A stretch of 64,000 nt of DNA from Snodgrassella alvi SCGC AB-598-O02 (GTDB lineage: Bacteria; Pseudomonadota; Gammaproteobacteria; Burkholderiales; Neisseriaceae): positions 1-64,000 of the forward strand of contig JAIL01000259.1 in the NCBI GenBank assembly GCA_000725195.1, in the 5' to 3' direction. How positions within the stretch are numbered: position 1 is the stretch's first letter; each line of letters begins with the position of its first letter. Both the position numbers and the translations under genes were made by a program. Shown here one piece after another: positions 21,358 to 30,517 of the stretch. Below the pieces are notes generated by a model. It did not search any database, was not told where the DNA came from, and saw nothing but the letters and a program-made list of their open reading frames with translations.

Positions 21358-23405
21358 AAGCATTGCAATTTCGCACGAAGAAAAAACGTAGCCCCAAACC
21401 CATCCAAAATGGTGATTTGTGGTTAAGGATTGCTGTTGCTTTTGTATTGATCATTTTATGTTTTAGTATTCTTATCGCGCGTTTCGTGTATTTACAGGTT
21501 ATAAAGCATGATGATTATGTAATGGCTGCAACCAATAATCGCATTTCGTTAATTCCCACTCCCCCAATTCGTGGTGAGATAATTGATACTAATGGCGTGG
21601 TATTAGCACATAATTATCCCGCATATTCTTTGGAAATCATACCAAATGAAATATCTGGTAAGCTGGATGACACTATCGAAGCTTTACGTGCTTATGTAGA
21701 TATCACACCCGGAGATATGAAACGATTTAAGAAATTCAGAGCCGATTATCGCTCCTTTGAAAAAGTGCCTTTAAAATTAAAACTGACTATGGAAGAGGCC
21801 AGTAAGCTCGGAGCCGTACTGTACCGTTTCCCGGGTGTAGAAATTAATGCTCGTACATTTCGCGACTATCCATATGGCGAATTACTGGCGCATATAATTG
21901 GGTATATTGGGCGTATTAGTGACAAGGATATGGCGGCGCTGGATAAAGAAAATCTGACATCTTTATATCGTGGTAGTACTCATATTGGCAAGATGGGACT
22001 GGAGGATTATTATGAGCGTCAATTGCATGGTACACCTGGTTTTCGCGAAGTAGAAAAAGACGCTCAAGGACATATTGTTCGTACCATTAAAACAGTGGCT
22101 CCGGTACCTGGACAAACATTGCGTCTGGGTTTGGATATTCGTGTACAGCAGGAGGCTGACCGATTGATGGGTAATAAACGCGGTGCTATGGTTGCCATTA
22201 ATCCGCAGACTGGAGCCATTTTAGCCATGGTTTCCAAACCAAGTTACAACCCTAATCTTTTCATAGATGGGATCGATAGTGAAACTTGGAAAAATTTGAA
22301 TGAAGACTGGCAGCACCCTTTACTGAATCGGGTGACACAAGGTATGTATCCGCCTGGATCGACTTTCAAACCATTTATGGCAATGGCGGCATTAGAAAGT
22401 GGCAAACTGACCCAAAATAGCGTTTTACCTGCTCCGGGAGCGTGGAGTATACCTGGTTCAACGCATTTATTTCGCGATGCTGCTCGTGGCGGACATGGTA
22501 CAGCTGATTTAAGTAAAGCAATTCAGGTTTCGTCAGACACCTTTTTTTACCGCTTGGGTTACGAGATGGGTGTAGATCGAATGTCTCCTTACCTGGCTCA
22601 GTTTAATCTTGGTAAACAAACTGGTATTGATCTCAATCATGAATATGCCGGTGTTTTGCCTACTCGCGAATGGAAGGCAAAAAGATTTGCAAAATCCAAA
22701 CCGGCTGCCAGAGTTTGGCAACCTGCTGATAGTGTGAGCATGGCTATCGGACAAGGTTATAATGCCTATACTCCATTACAAGTAGCATTTGCGACAGCTA
22801 TTTTGGCTAATGATGGTGTTGTCTACCGTCCTCACCTTGTACAAGCTCTGCTTGATCATAATACTCAGAAAAAGATTTTAATTGATCCGCAACCTATCAG
22901 AAAATTACCATTTCAATACAGTAATTTTGAGTATGTTAAACAAGCTATGCAAAAAGTGCTAAGACCTGGTGGCACAGCAGCGGCAATAGGTTCGGGATTG
23001 TCTTACACAATGGGAGGTAAAACAGGGACAGCTCAGGTAGTCCAGATTAAACAAGGAGCACGATACAACGCTGCTGCGCTAAAATTGCAATTACGCGACC
23101 ATGCCTGGTTTATTGCGTTTGCTCCTGTTGAAAAACCACAAATTGCTATTGCTGTAATACTTGAAAATAATGGCTGGGGAGCAACTGCAGCACCTTTAGC
23201 CCGGCAACTGGCGGACTTTTATCTTCTTAAACTTAAAAATCTGCCTCAAGTAGCGGAAAATAAACAATCTTCTGATCAGCTTTCTAATGATTTAAGTAAT
23301 AATGCAACGATGGATGCAAGAGAGTTTAACGGCCATAATCAGGCGGCTATTCCATCATTGTTGCGTGCTTATCGTCCTCAAACCAGTGAACAGGCTAAAC
23401 CATGA
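21354..23405 (+). CDS. mrdA: Peptidoglycan D,D-transpeptidase MrdA (penicillin-binding protein 2)
   Basis: Class B PBP that cross-links peptidoglycan during rod elongation. The 683-residue protein has an N-terminal membrane anchor (about 25-48) and a pedestal domain beginning PTPPIRGEIIDTNGVVLAHN. The transpeptidase domain keeps all three active-site motifs: STFK with nucleophile Ser336, SSD at 393-395, and KTG at 556-558. The C-terminal tail beyond about residue 625 is polar and low-complexity. It overlaps mreD and rodA by four bases each. Confidence 0.97.
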   Translation: MKALQFRTKKKRSPKPIQNGDLWLRIAVAFVLIILCFSILIARFVYLQVIKHDDYVMAATNNRISLIPTPPIRGEIIDTNGVVLAHNYPAYSLEIIPNEISGKLDDTIEALRAYVDITPGDMKRFKKFRADYRSFEKVPLKLKLTMEEASKLGAVLYRFPGVEINARTFRDYPYGELLAHIIGYIGRISDKDMAALDKENLTSLYRGSTHIGKMGLEDYYERQLHGTPGFREVEKDAQGHIVRTIKTVAPVPGQTLRLGLDIRVQQEADRLMGNKRGAMVAINPQTGAILAMVSKPSYNPNLFIDGIDSETWKNLNEDWQHPLLNRVTQGMYPPGSTFKPFMAMAALESGKLTQNSVLPAPGAWSIPGSTHLFRDAARGGHGTADLSKAIQVSSDTFFYRLGYEMGVDRMSPYLAQFNLGKQTGIDLNHEYAGVLPTREWKAKRFAKSKPAARVWQPADSVSMAIGQGYNAYTPLQVAFATAILANDGVVYRPHLVQALLDHNTQKKILIDPQPIRKLPFQYSNFEYVKQAMQKVLRPGGTAAAIGSGLSYTMGGKTGTAQVVQIKQGARYNAAALKLQLRDHAWFIAFAPVEKPQIAIAVILENNGWGATAAPLARQLADFYLLKLKNLPQVAENKQSSDQLSNDLSNNATMDAREFNGHNQAAIPSLLRAYRPQTSEQAKP

Positions 23406-24508
23406 AAACGGAATTTAACTGGTTTAAACGATTATGGCATAATTTGTGGGCACCGATGGATGTATGGATTTTTTATGCTCTACTGATCATTTATGTGATG
23501 AGTCTATTTCTGCTTTATTCTGCTGATGGACAAGATTTCGGGCAATTAGAAAACAAAACTATACATACCATATTAAGCTTTATATTGCTATGGCTAATTG
23601 CACGAACACCGCCCCAAATTCTCAGTAATTTTGCTTTGCCAATGTATGTCATGGGCATATTGCTATTGCTTGGCGTACATTTTGTTGGTATCACAGTTAA
23701 CGGATCAACGCGCTGGTTAAATATTGGCATTGCACGTATTCAGCCTTCTGAGATCATGAAAATTGCTGTCCCAATGCTTATCGCATGGTTTTTCCAGAAA
23801 AATGAAAGTAATATTCGCTGGTATCATTATATTGCTGCCTTTATCTTAATTTTTATACCAGTTGCCTTAATTCTTAAGCAGCCTGATTTAGGTACGGCGA
23901 CTTTGATTATGGCATCGGGTTTATTTGTTATATTCTTCGCAGGCTTGCCCTGGAAAGTGATTATTTCCGCTATTATTGGCTTTGTGGCGATGCTCCCGCT
24001 GATATGGAATTATGGAATGCATGATTATCAGCGTATGCGGGTAATGACATTACTGGACCCCACCAAAGATCGTCTTGGTGCAGGTTATCATATTTTACAA
24101 TCTATGACTGCCATTGGTTCCGGTGGTGTCTGGGGTAAGGGCTGGCTGGAAGGATCTCAGACTCATCTTGATTATATCCCAGAGTCAACCACTGACTTTA
24201 TTTTTGCTGTATTTGGTGAGGAATTCGGCTTAATCGGAAATATTTTACTGGTATCTGTTTATACATTTATACTGATGCGCGGTTTGTATATCACTTTTAA
24301 AGCCCCAACTTTATACTCAAGGACGCTGGCCGGTGCGCTGACATTAACCTTGTTCTGTTATGCATTTGTTAATATGGGGATGGTATGTGGTATTTTACCT
24401 GTGGTTGGCGTACCGTTGCCATTAGTCAGTTATGGCGGTACCGCCACTTTGTCGGTTATGATGATTCTGGCTATGCTAATGGGGATTGGTAATGAACGAA
24501 AAAAATAA
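23402..24508 (+). CDS. rodA: Peptidoglycan glycosyltransferase RodA
   Basis: SEDS-family polymerase that extends glycan strands with lipid II and works with PBP2. The 368-residue protein has about ten transmembrane helices. Family motifs are VNGSTRWLNIGIARIQPSEIMK, of which the key residues are W and QPSE, KQPDLGTATL, STTDFIFAVFGEEFGLIG and PVVGVPLPLVSYGGT. It is the last gene of the mre cluster and is followed by a terminator. Confidence 0.97.
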   Translation: MKTEFNWFKRLWHNLWAPMDVWIFYALLIIYVMSLFLLYSADGQDFGQLENKTIHTILSFILLWLIARTPPQILSNFALPMYVMGILLLLGVHFVGITVNGSTRWLNIGIARIQPSEIMKIAVPMLIAWFFQKNESNIRWYHYIAAFILIFIPVALILKQPDLGTATLIMASGLFVIFFAGLPWKVIISAIIGFVAMLPLIWNYGMHDYQRMRVMTLLDPTKDRLGAGYHILQSMTAIGSGGVWGKGWLEGSQTHLDYIPESTTDFIFAVFGEEFGLIGNILLVSVYTFILMRGLYITFKAPTLYSRTLAGALTLTLFCYAFVNMGMVCGILPVVGVPLPLVSYGGTATLSVMMILAMLMGIGNERKK

Positions 24509-24570
24509 TCAACTAAGTAGAATAAGTTATTTTTTTGATCAACTATGGATATTTTCCTGATTCAGATAAT

Positions 24571-24601
24571 AAAAAATCGAAACAAATTGTTTCGATTTTT
24601 T
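24571..24601. terminator. Bidirectional terminator between rodA and clpP
   Basis: The 13-base inverted repeat AAAAAATCGAAAC (24571-24583) and GTTTCGATTTTTT (24589-24601) has a 5-base loop. A-runs on one side and T-runs on the other make it a classical intrinsic terminator on both strands, serving the convergent mre cluster and clpP. Confidence 0.9.
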
Positions 24602-24632
24602 ATTGCTAATTGGTAATTGGCTAAAATCAAAC

Positions 24633-25244
24633 TTATTTAACTCGGTGAATAAGAACTTCATCAATCAAGCCATATTCCTTTGCTTCTTCAGCAGACATAA
24701 AATTGTCTCGATCAGTATCTTTCTCTATTTGTTCAAGTTTTTGACCGGTATGTTTGGCAAGATGTTCATTCAATTGCTTTTTCAATTTCAGTAATTCCCG
24801 TGCATGAATTTCAATATCAGATGCCTGACCACCAAGCCCCCCACTAATTAAAGGTTGGTGAATCATAACGCGACTATTGGGTAAGGCAAAACGTTTCCCT
24901 TTTGTACCTGCTGATAATAAAAAAGCACCCATACTGGCAGCCTGCCCCAAGCATAAAGTCGCAACATCTGGTTTGATAAAATTCATGGTATCAAAAATAG
25001 ACATACCCGCAGTTACAGAGCCTCCTGGAGAATTGATATACAGAGAGATATCCTTATCTGGGTTTTCACTTTCGAGAAATAACAACTGAGCAACGACTAA
25101 ATTTGCTGTTTCATCTGTTACCGGACCAACCATAAAGACAATACGTTCTTTCAATAAACGTGAATAGATATCATAAGCACGTTCACCGCGTCCGCTTTGC
25201 TCAACCACCATTGGCACCAGACCTAGATTTTCAATCTTCGACAT
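24633..25244 (-). CDS. clpP: ATP-dependent Clp protease proteolytic subunit
   Basis: Tetradecameric serine protease chamber working with ClpX/ClpA. The 203-residue product keeps Ser104 in [11 protein letters not shown], His129 in MIHQPL, and the Asp-rich segment [10 protein letters not shown] that supplies the third triad residue. It lies downstream of tig in the frequent tig-clpP order, although clpX does not follow: the gene converges on rodA instead. A terminator separates it from tig, so it probably has its own promoter. Confidence 0.97.
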   Translation of the reverse strand: MSKIENLGLVPMVVEQSGRGERAYDIYSRLLKERIVFMVGPVTDETANLVVAQLLFLESENPDKDISLYINSPGGSVTAGMSIFDTMNFIKPDVATLCLGQAASMGAFLLSAGTKGKRFALPNSRVMIHQPLISGGLGGQASDIEIHARELLKLKKQLNEHLAKHTGQKLEQIEKDTDRDNFMSAEEAKEYGLIDEVLIHRVK

Positions 25245-25265
25245 AGATTATCCTTTATCAAAATG

Positions 25266-25302
25266 AAAAGCACCTAAGCAGCTAAAGTACTTTGGTGCTT
25301 TT
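25266..25302 (-). terminator. Terminator downstream of tig
   Basis: The 9-base inverted repeat AAAAGCACC (25266-25274) and GGTGCTTTT (25294-25302) lies between the tig stop and the clpP start. On the minus strand it is followed by CATTT after the U-containing arm. Confidence 0.65.
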
Positions 25303-25329
25303 ATATATTATCCGAAATGGCTGCTCAGC

Positions 25330-26649
25330 TTAAGCTCGTGCCTGTTGACCCATAACTTCTTCAAAAGACATAACTTTATCGGTAACTTTTGCTTTACTTA
25401 AAATGTAGTCAACTACATTTTGTTCAATAGCAAGCGAGGTTGGACCCTGAAGATTTTTTTTGTCACTGTAGTACCAATCTATGACTTCTTGCGGATCTTC
25501 ATAACTATCAGCAAATTCGCTAACAATTTTTTTGATCTGCTCTTCTGTTGGCTCCAATTTCTGGTCACGAACCAGTTCACCCATTGCCAAACTAATGCTG
25601 ACACGACGTTTAGCCTGTTCGTTAAACATTTCCAATGGAAGGTTTAAGTCTTTACTATCCATACCTTGGGCAGCAAAATTTTCTTTCATTTGTTCAGCTA
25701 AATTTTTGGCTTCTTCGGCAACTATTGAGCTAGGTACTTCAATTGGAGTAGCTGCCAATAATGCATTGATAGCACTTTCCTTGGTCATTTCATTGACACG
25801 GCGATTAACTTCACGTTCCACATTTTTTTTGATTTCAGTACGCATTTTGCTAATATCGCCATCTTCGATGCCCAATGATTTAGCAAATTCTTCATTTACT
25901 TCCGGCAAAACAGCTTCAGAAACGTTTTTCAGAGTGATAGTGAAGATTGCTGTTTTACCAGCAACATCTTTGCTCTGATAGTCTTCTGGGAAAGTAACAG
26001 AAACTTCTTTTACTTCATTTTCTTTCATGCCAATTACGCCGGCTTCAAAGTCAGGCAGCATCTGCTCTTTACCCAGCATAAAAGCATAATTTTCGGCACT
26101 ACCACCGGCAAAATCTTCACCATCAATTTTACCGTTAAAATCAATAATAACCCGATCATTGTTCAGTGCTTCACGTTCAACATGATTAAAGCGTGTACGC
26201 TGTTGACGCAGAATTTCAACCGTTTTATCAATTTCTGTCTCGCCAATTTCTGTGGTAATTTTTGTAACTTCCTGAGTACTCAGATCACCGATTTTGATTT
26301 CCGGAAATTCTTCAAACACTACGGCGATTTTATAAACTTTTTCATCGTCCTGTTCTGCATCTTCTAAAGCTGTCAGGCTCTTCAACCCTGCTACTTTTAA
26401 TTTTTCGGATACGATAAGTTCTTCAAATGCTTTATGGGTTAATTCGTTTAAAACTTCATCACGAATGCCATAACCATACATGGCGTCAATCATTTTTAAC
26501 GGAGCTTTTCCCGGACGAAAGCCATCTACACGAGCGCGCTTTTGTGCCGCTTTCATCCGCGCATTAACTTTTGTTCTGATCTCATCCCAATTCAGAGACA
26601 GAATAACTTTACGCTCTAAATTATCTAGTTTTTCTACCGTTACGCTCAT
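25330..26649 (-). CDS. tig: Trigger factor
   Basis: Ribosome-bound peptidyl-prolyl isomerase and chaperone. The 439-residue protein has the N-terminal ribosome-binding domain with FRPGKAPLKMID (the family GFRxGKxP signature). An FKBP-type PPIase domain (about 160-240) includes VIIDFNGKIDGEDFAGG, and a long helical C-terminal domain follows. It is the typical bacterial length. clpP lies downstream beyond a terminator. Confidence 0.96.
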   Translation of the reverse strand: MSVTVEKLDNLERKVILSLNWDEIRTKVNARMKAAQKRARVDGFRPGKAPLKMIDAMYGYGIRDEVLNELTHKAFEELIVSEKLKVAGLKSLTALEDAEQDDEKVYKIAVVFEEFPEIKIGDLSTQEVTKITTEIGETEIDKTVEILRQQRTRFNHVEREALNNDRVIIDFNGKIDGEDFAGGSAENYAFMLGKEQMLPDFEAGVIGMKENEVKEVSVTFPEDYQSKDVAGKTAIFTITLKNVSEAVLPEVNEEFAKSLGIEDGDISKMRTEIKKNVEREVNRRVNEMTKESAINALLAATPIEVPSSIVAEEAKNLAEQMKENFAAQGMDSKDLNLPLEMFNEQAKRRVSISLAMGELVRDQKLEPTEEQIKKIVSEFADSYEDPQEVIDWYYSDKKNLQGPTSLAIEQNVVDYILSKAKVTDKVMSFEEVMGQQARA

Positions 26650-26819
26650 CGTAAACCCTTAAGTTAGATGTTTAATTGATTTCTGCTTTGTCTATCATGG
26701 ATGTTGGTTGGTATGACTAATACGGCTACTGATTCAGACAGACAAAAAATTAAATGATAATTTTACCATAAGCCTTAATAAAAACCTATGTGGTAGCAAA
26801 TATCTTCAACTAATTATGA

Positions 26820-27689
26820 TTAATTTTCGTCATTATTAATTTTCATAATACGGTCAACCTCATGCCAATAACCATCTGCGCGCTGTTGTAATATCGCTAG
26901 TATTCCATGTTCAACGTGCTTTACCTGCTCAAAAGTCATGGTTTCTTCGCTACTAATTCGGGCAGGTGCTAGCAAAGATAAACGCTTATGCGTCCAGAAG
27001 CGTGTATCTTTGTGCAAATTAACTGGCCAGTCTGTCCACTTATTTATCCAGTAACCTTGCCAACAGAAACGATTAATGACTGGATGATGGTACATTTTTG
27101 CTTGCGGAGTAAATAACATGCCGCGAACGATACTGGCGGAAGGTAGATTGGCGATATTAATATTCACTTCAGGCAAGACGGATAATGGGAGCTGCCTGAG
27201 TAAAGTTAATTGCTTTTCCAATTTGTTAACTTTATTTACTAATCTATCTGTATGATTAAGACCAGCAAAAGCGGTCATTTCAAGCTGGGCAGCTCCATAA
27301 TATTTACAGGTTAATTCCAGATGAAAGTGTTTTTGGTCGATCTTAACAATAAAATCTGCTGCCCCTAAAGATTGTTTGTTTTGAACAATAGGCAGATTAG
27401 AGCCAATCAATTGGCAATGTGGTGCATACTGAAACCAGAAACATAATAATTGTTCTGCATAAATACCAAGTCGGTTGTGATGAGGCGGTTGTTTGTTTAG
27501 AAAGCTAAGAAGATTTTGTGGATGTGTATCTAGATTAAGTAAAAATCGAAAACCTTCATTGCCCAATAATTGTATAACCGGCAACTCACAAAAAGTGTGC
27601 CATGGTGCTGGCGCTGTTAATAACGTCGCCAAATCGCGAACTTGTGGTGTTTGCAAGCGCCACCATAATGCATCTAATGCATAATTCAT
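26820..27689 (-). CDS. DUF1853 family protein
   Basis: Matches the DUF1853 family in its N-terminal ALDALWWRLQTPQVRDLATLL region and in the central segment KIDQKHFHLELTCKYYG. The latter pattern (acidic, hydrophobic E-x-K) is reminiscent of PD-(D/E)xK nuclease folds; that resemblance is my inference. Function is unknown. The ATG at 27689 gives 289 residues and has AGGA upstream. An alternative GTG at 27731 immediately after the trmJ stop would add 14 residues. It is probably co-transcribed with trmJ. Confidence 0.8.
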   Translation of the reverse strand: MNYALDALWWRLQTPQVRDLATLLTAPAPWHTFCELPVIQLLGNEGFRFLLNLDTHPQNLLSFLNKQPPHHNRLGIYAEQLLCFWFQYAPHCQLIGSNLPIVQNKQSLGAADFIVKIDQKHFHLELTCKYYGAAQLEMTAFAGLNHTDRLVNKVNKLEKQLTLLRQLPLSVLPEVNINIANLPSASIVRGMLFTPQAKMYHHPVINRFCWQGYWINKWTDWPVNLHKDTRFWTHKRLSLLAPARISSEETMTFEQVKHVEHGILAILQQRADGYWHEVDRIMKINNDEN

Positions 27690-27731
27690 AAATAATTGAA
27701 TCCTAGCTAATGAGGTGATGAACTTTTCCAC

Positions 27732-28538
27732 CTATTTGGACTGCATTCGCTGGTTTATAGTATTGTAAAAACCTCGCAGGATATCTATATCTTCGGTGGT
27801 CAATGCGGCCCGATCAAACATAGCTGCCATACGTCGCATTAATCTTTCTTCATTACGACGATTAAAAAAACCAGCATTATCCATAATTTGTCGTAAATGC
27901 ATCACCATGCTGCTGATTTGTTGATGATTGGCCAGATTCAGTTCTTGTTGTAAATGCGCCATGCTGACATTGACCTGGCTAAATAGTTCGTAACAGATAA
28001 CCTGCACTGCTTGCGCCAGATTGAGTGAAAAATAATCTGGATTTCCGTTGATGGTAATAAGTCGATTACATAGCTGAGTTTCTTCAATGCTCAGCCCAAA
28101 TGTTTCATTACCAAAAACCAGTGCTACTTGTTGATCAGATTGTGCAGCGACCAGTAACGATGGTGTCAATTCTCGCGGGGTATGTAGGGGAGCAGTCAGT
28201 TCGCGACGGCGACTGGTTAATGCGCATGAAAGCGTTGTCATAGCTAAAGCTTCGGCTAAAGTAGACACTACTTTGGCTTCCTCCAACACATCTCGTGCCC
28301 CAGAAGCCAGAATATAGCTTTCTTCAGGTAAGGTAAATGCCTCTGGACAATTTGCATCAAATTGCGGTGGTTCTGGCGTCATTGGTGTTTGCATTAACTT
28401 AGGCGCAACCAAAATCAGTTTGGTTAAGCCCATGGTTTTCATCGCCCGAGCTGCAGAACCAATATTAGCAGGATGGCTAGTTCGAGTCAGAACAATATGT
28501 ATATTATTTAGATAAGATGGCAATTCAGGTTTATTCAT
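27732..28538 (-). CDS. trmJ: tRNA (cytidine/uridine-2'-O-)-methyltransferase TrmJ
   Basis: SPOUT-class enzyme that 2'-O-methylates position 32 of several tRNAs. The 268-residue protein shows motif 1 VLTRTSHPANIGSAARAMK, motif 2 ALVFGNETFGLS and motif 3 SLNLAQAVQVICYEL, the knotted AdoMet-binding core, followed by a C-terminal helical extension typical of TrmJ. Its downstream neighbour is the DUF1853 gene with essentially no gap. Confidence 0.94.
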   Translation of the reverse strand: MNKPELPSYLNNIHIVLTRTSHPANIGSAARAMKTMGLTKLILVAPKLMQTPMTPEPPQFDANCPEAFTLPEESYILASGARDVLEEAKVVSTLAEALAMTTLSCALTSRRRELTAPLHTPRELTPSLLVAAQSDQQVALVFGNETFGLSIEETQLCNRLITINGNPDYFSLNLAQAVQVICYELFSQVNVSMAHLQQELNLANHQQISSMVMHLRQIMDNAGFFNRRNEERLMRRMAAMFDRAALTTEDIDILRGFYNTINQRMQSK

Positions 28539-29277
28539 ATCGTTTTAGATAGCATTTTGCAAATTTAATTTATTAATATATAGCAAAAGATAGGTAATGC
28601 AAGATTGTTAAGTTTTTTTATATATATTGTGTTGCAGCATTTTGTGAATAATTGGTCTAATAACTCTTATACGACAGCATTGACTAAATTCGTAAACTAT
28701 CTAGAAAAAAGCTAGATTTAATCTAAATCTTGGTATCAGCAATGTTTTTATTTTCCAAGATTATCAATATTGCTAACAACTAGGTTTTTGTTCAAGACCC
28801 AATAGCATGTTTATCTGTTACAGCTAATATTGATTCGAGTATTAGCATTTTCTGTATAGATATATATTAATTGTGTTAATAAATATTTATTTTACGCTAA
28901 TTATTTACAGTTATTTTTTTGGGAAGCTATGGTCAATTTTTATTATCTTGAAATTTAATTCGTAATAACAAATCACATATAAGTCATTTTTTATTATTTA
29001 TTCACTTATAACACTAGCATAGCTATTTATTTAAAATTTATAATTTTATGCAAACTTTATTAGTTTATTTTATTTATATGCAAATTTAATTATTAGATTG
29101 CAAATGGCTGTTCATATTCCTCATACATATACTAAGACCAAAATCTGAATAAATAGCTTTTTTGGCGTATAATGAATGAAATTTTGAATGCTTATCTTTA
29201 AGCGTTATTTGTTCTTTAAACTAATTGAATATATATCCAAATATCAAGGCATATATTGCCCTATTATGAGAATCTGT
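28539..29277. other. Long AT-rich divergent intergenic region
   Basis: About 740 very AT-rich bases lie between the divergent trmJ and suhB. I see no coding frame with support, no RNA gene and no repeat unit. A TATAAT at 29168-29173 is a plausible -10 element for suhB, though its -35 is poor. Confidence 0.45.
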
Positions 29278-30066
29278 ATGAATCCTATTTTAACTACAGC
29301 CTGGAAAGCAGCACGTAAAGCTGGTCAGATGATGCATCGAGCTAGCGGTAATTTAAGTAATATTAAAGTTGATAATAAAGCAAGTAATGATTTTGTTTCC
29401 GAAGTAGATCGTGAAGCGGAAAATATTATTATCAACACCATACAGGAAGTCTATCCTCATCATGCTATTTTAAGTGAAGAATCTGGATTTTTGGGTGAAA
29501 ATAAAGCTGAATATCAATGGATAATAGATCCTTTAGATGGAACAACAAATTTTCTTCATGGCCATAAACAATATGCCATTTCAATGGCCTTGTTACATAA
29601 GGGCGTCTTAGCAGAAGCACTGGTCTATGCACCAGAACAAAATGATCTTTATGTGGCTAGTCGTGGTCAGGGTGCTTTGTTAAACGATAAAAGAATTAGA
29701 GTTAGCAATCGCATTGATATGTTGCGTAGTTTGATTGCTACTGGATTTCCGGTTGTAGATCAATCTATTATGGATACCTATTTGGCCATTTTAAAAGATG
29801 TGCTTAGTAAAACTGCCGGTGCCAGACGTGAAGGCTCTGCTGCTCTAGATTTATGTAATGTAGCCAGTGGGCGGGTGGATGGTTTTTTTGAATTTAATCT
29901 CAAACCATGGGATATAGCAGGTGGTGCTTTGATCGTTCAGGAAGCTGGTGGAATTGTTACTGATATGCAGGGGGAGCAAAGCTGGCTCAATAGCGGCAAT
30001 ATTGTGGCGGCCAATCCTAAAATTCTGGCCCAATTATTATCAATTATTGGTTCCCATTTAAACTAA
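29278..30066 (+). CDS. suhB: Inositol monophosphatase family protein SuhB
   Basis: Mg-dependent, Li-sensitive phosphatase; E. coli SuhB also joins the rRNA antitermination complex. The 262-residue product has the metal sites AILSEESGF and WIIDPLDGTTNFLHG and the C-terminal PWDIAGGALIVQEAGG. The start at 29278 (MNPILTTAWKAARKAG) fits the family. An ATG at 29266 is close by, while further upstream in-frame codons would add about 30 unrelated residues. It lies alone on the plus strand after a long AT-rich gap. Confidence 0.94.
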   Translation: MNPILTTAWKAARKAGQMMHRASGNLSNIKVDNKASNDFVSEVDREAENIIINTIQEVYPHHAILSEESGFLGENKAEYQWIIDPLDGTTNFLHGHKQYAISMALLHKGVLAEALVYAPEQNDLYVASRGQGALLNDKRIRVSNRIDMLRSLIATGFPVVDQSIMDTYLAILKDVLSKTAGARREGSAALDLCNVASGRVDGFFEFNLKPWDIAGGALIVQEAGGIVTDMQGEQSWLNSGNIVAANPKILAQLLSIIGSHLN

Positions 30067-30517
30067 AACATTTAAATCTATACTGGTTTTAGCTTTTGGG
30101 ATAATCGAAATTCGCTGGTGATATTTAAGAAGCCGACTATCGTTAGTAATTCGTCGATGTAGCATTTAGTGACTGTCTGAGAAAACTAATTATTGTTATG
30201 TTTGTATTTTGGATTAAATTTAGGTTAGCTTAGTATTATTGATCCCATTAATTGACGAAAATTTTGCTTCGTTCTGCAGCTGTTAATTGATACGGCTGCA
30301 AAACGAATCAGTGAAAATGTATAGTTATTTTAATGGTCAGACAACTGGTAATTTGTTTAAACTTTATAAGGGGTAGCTTGATATAAAATCTGAGTTTGAA
30401 AAATACAAATTTGAAGGCTTATTGTTGGCTACTCTGGACTGGTCAATTGTTTTGTTTACTAAGCTATTTTGGGCTTTTGCCCTAGGTTAATTTCCTGATT
30501 AAGTGTAATTATAAAAT
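30067..30517. other. Intergenic region with an imperfect 13-base hairpin
   Basis: About 450 bases lie between suhB and the AsmA-family gene. They contain an inverted repeat, TTCGTTCTGCAGC (30268-30280) against GCTGCAAAACGAA (30295-30307), with one mismatch and a 14-base loop. Also present is a loose inverted pair TGTCTGA (near 30175) and TCAGACA (near 30338) about 165 bases apart. No intact gene is visible. It may be a transcription signal or the debris of a small mobile element. Confidence 0.4.
30268..30307. repeat. Inverted repeat / hairpin downstream of suhB
   Basis: The 13-base arms match at 12 positions around a 14-base loop. There is no T-tract on either side, so a simple intrinsic terminator is unlikely. 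Confidence 0.5.

Noticed and set aside
25532..25978. Open frame of 148 codons on the plus strand inside tig
   Set aside because: It is a shadow of the trigger-factor gene, with low-complexity Ser/Ala/Leu-rich translation.
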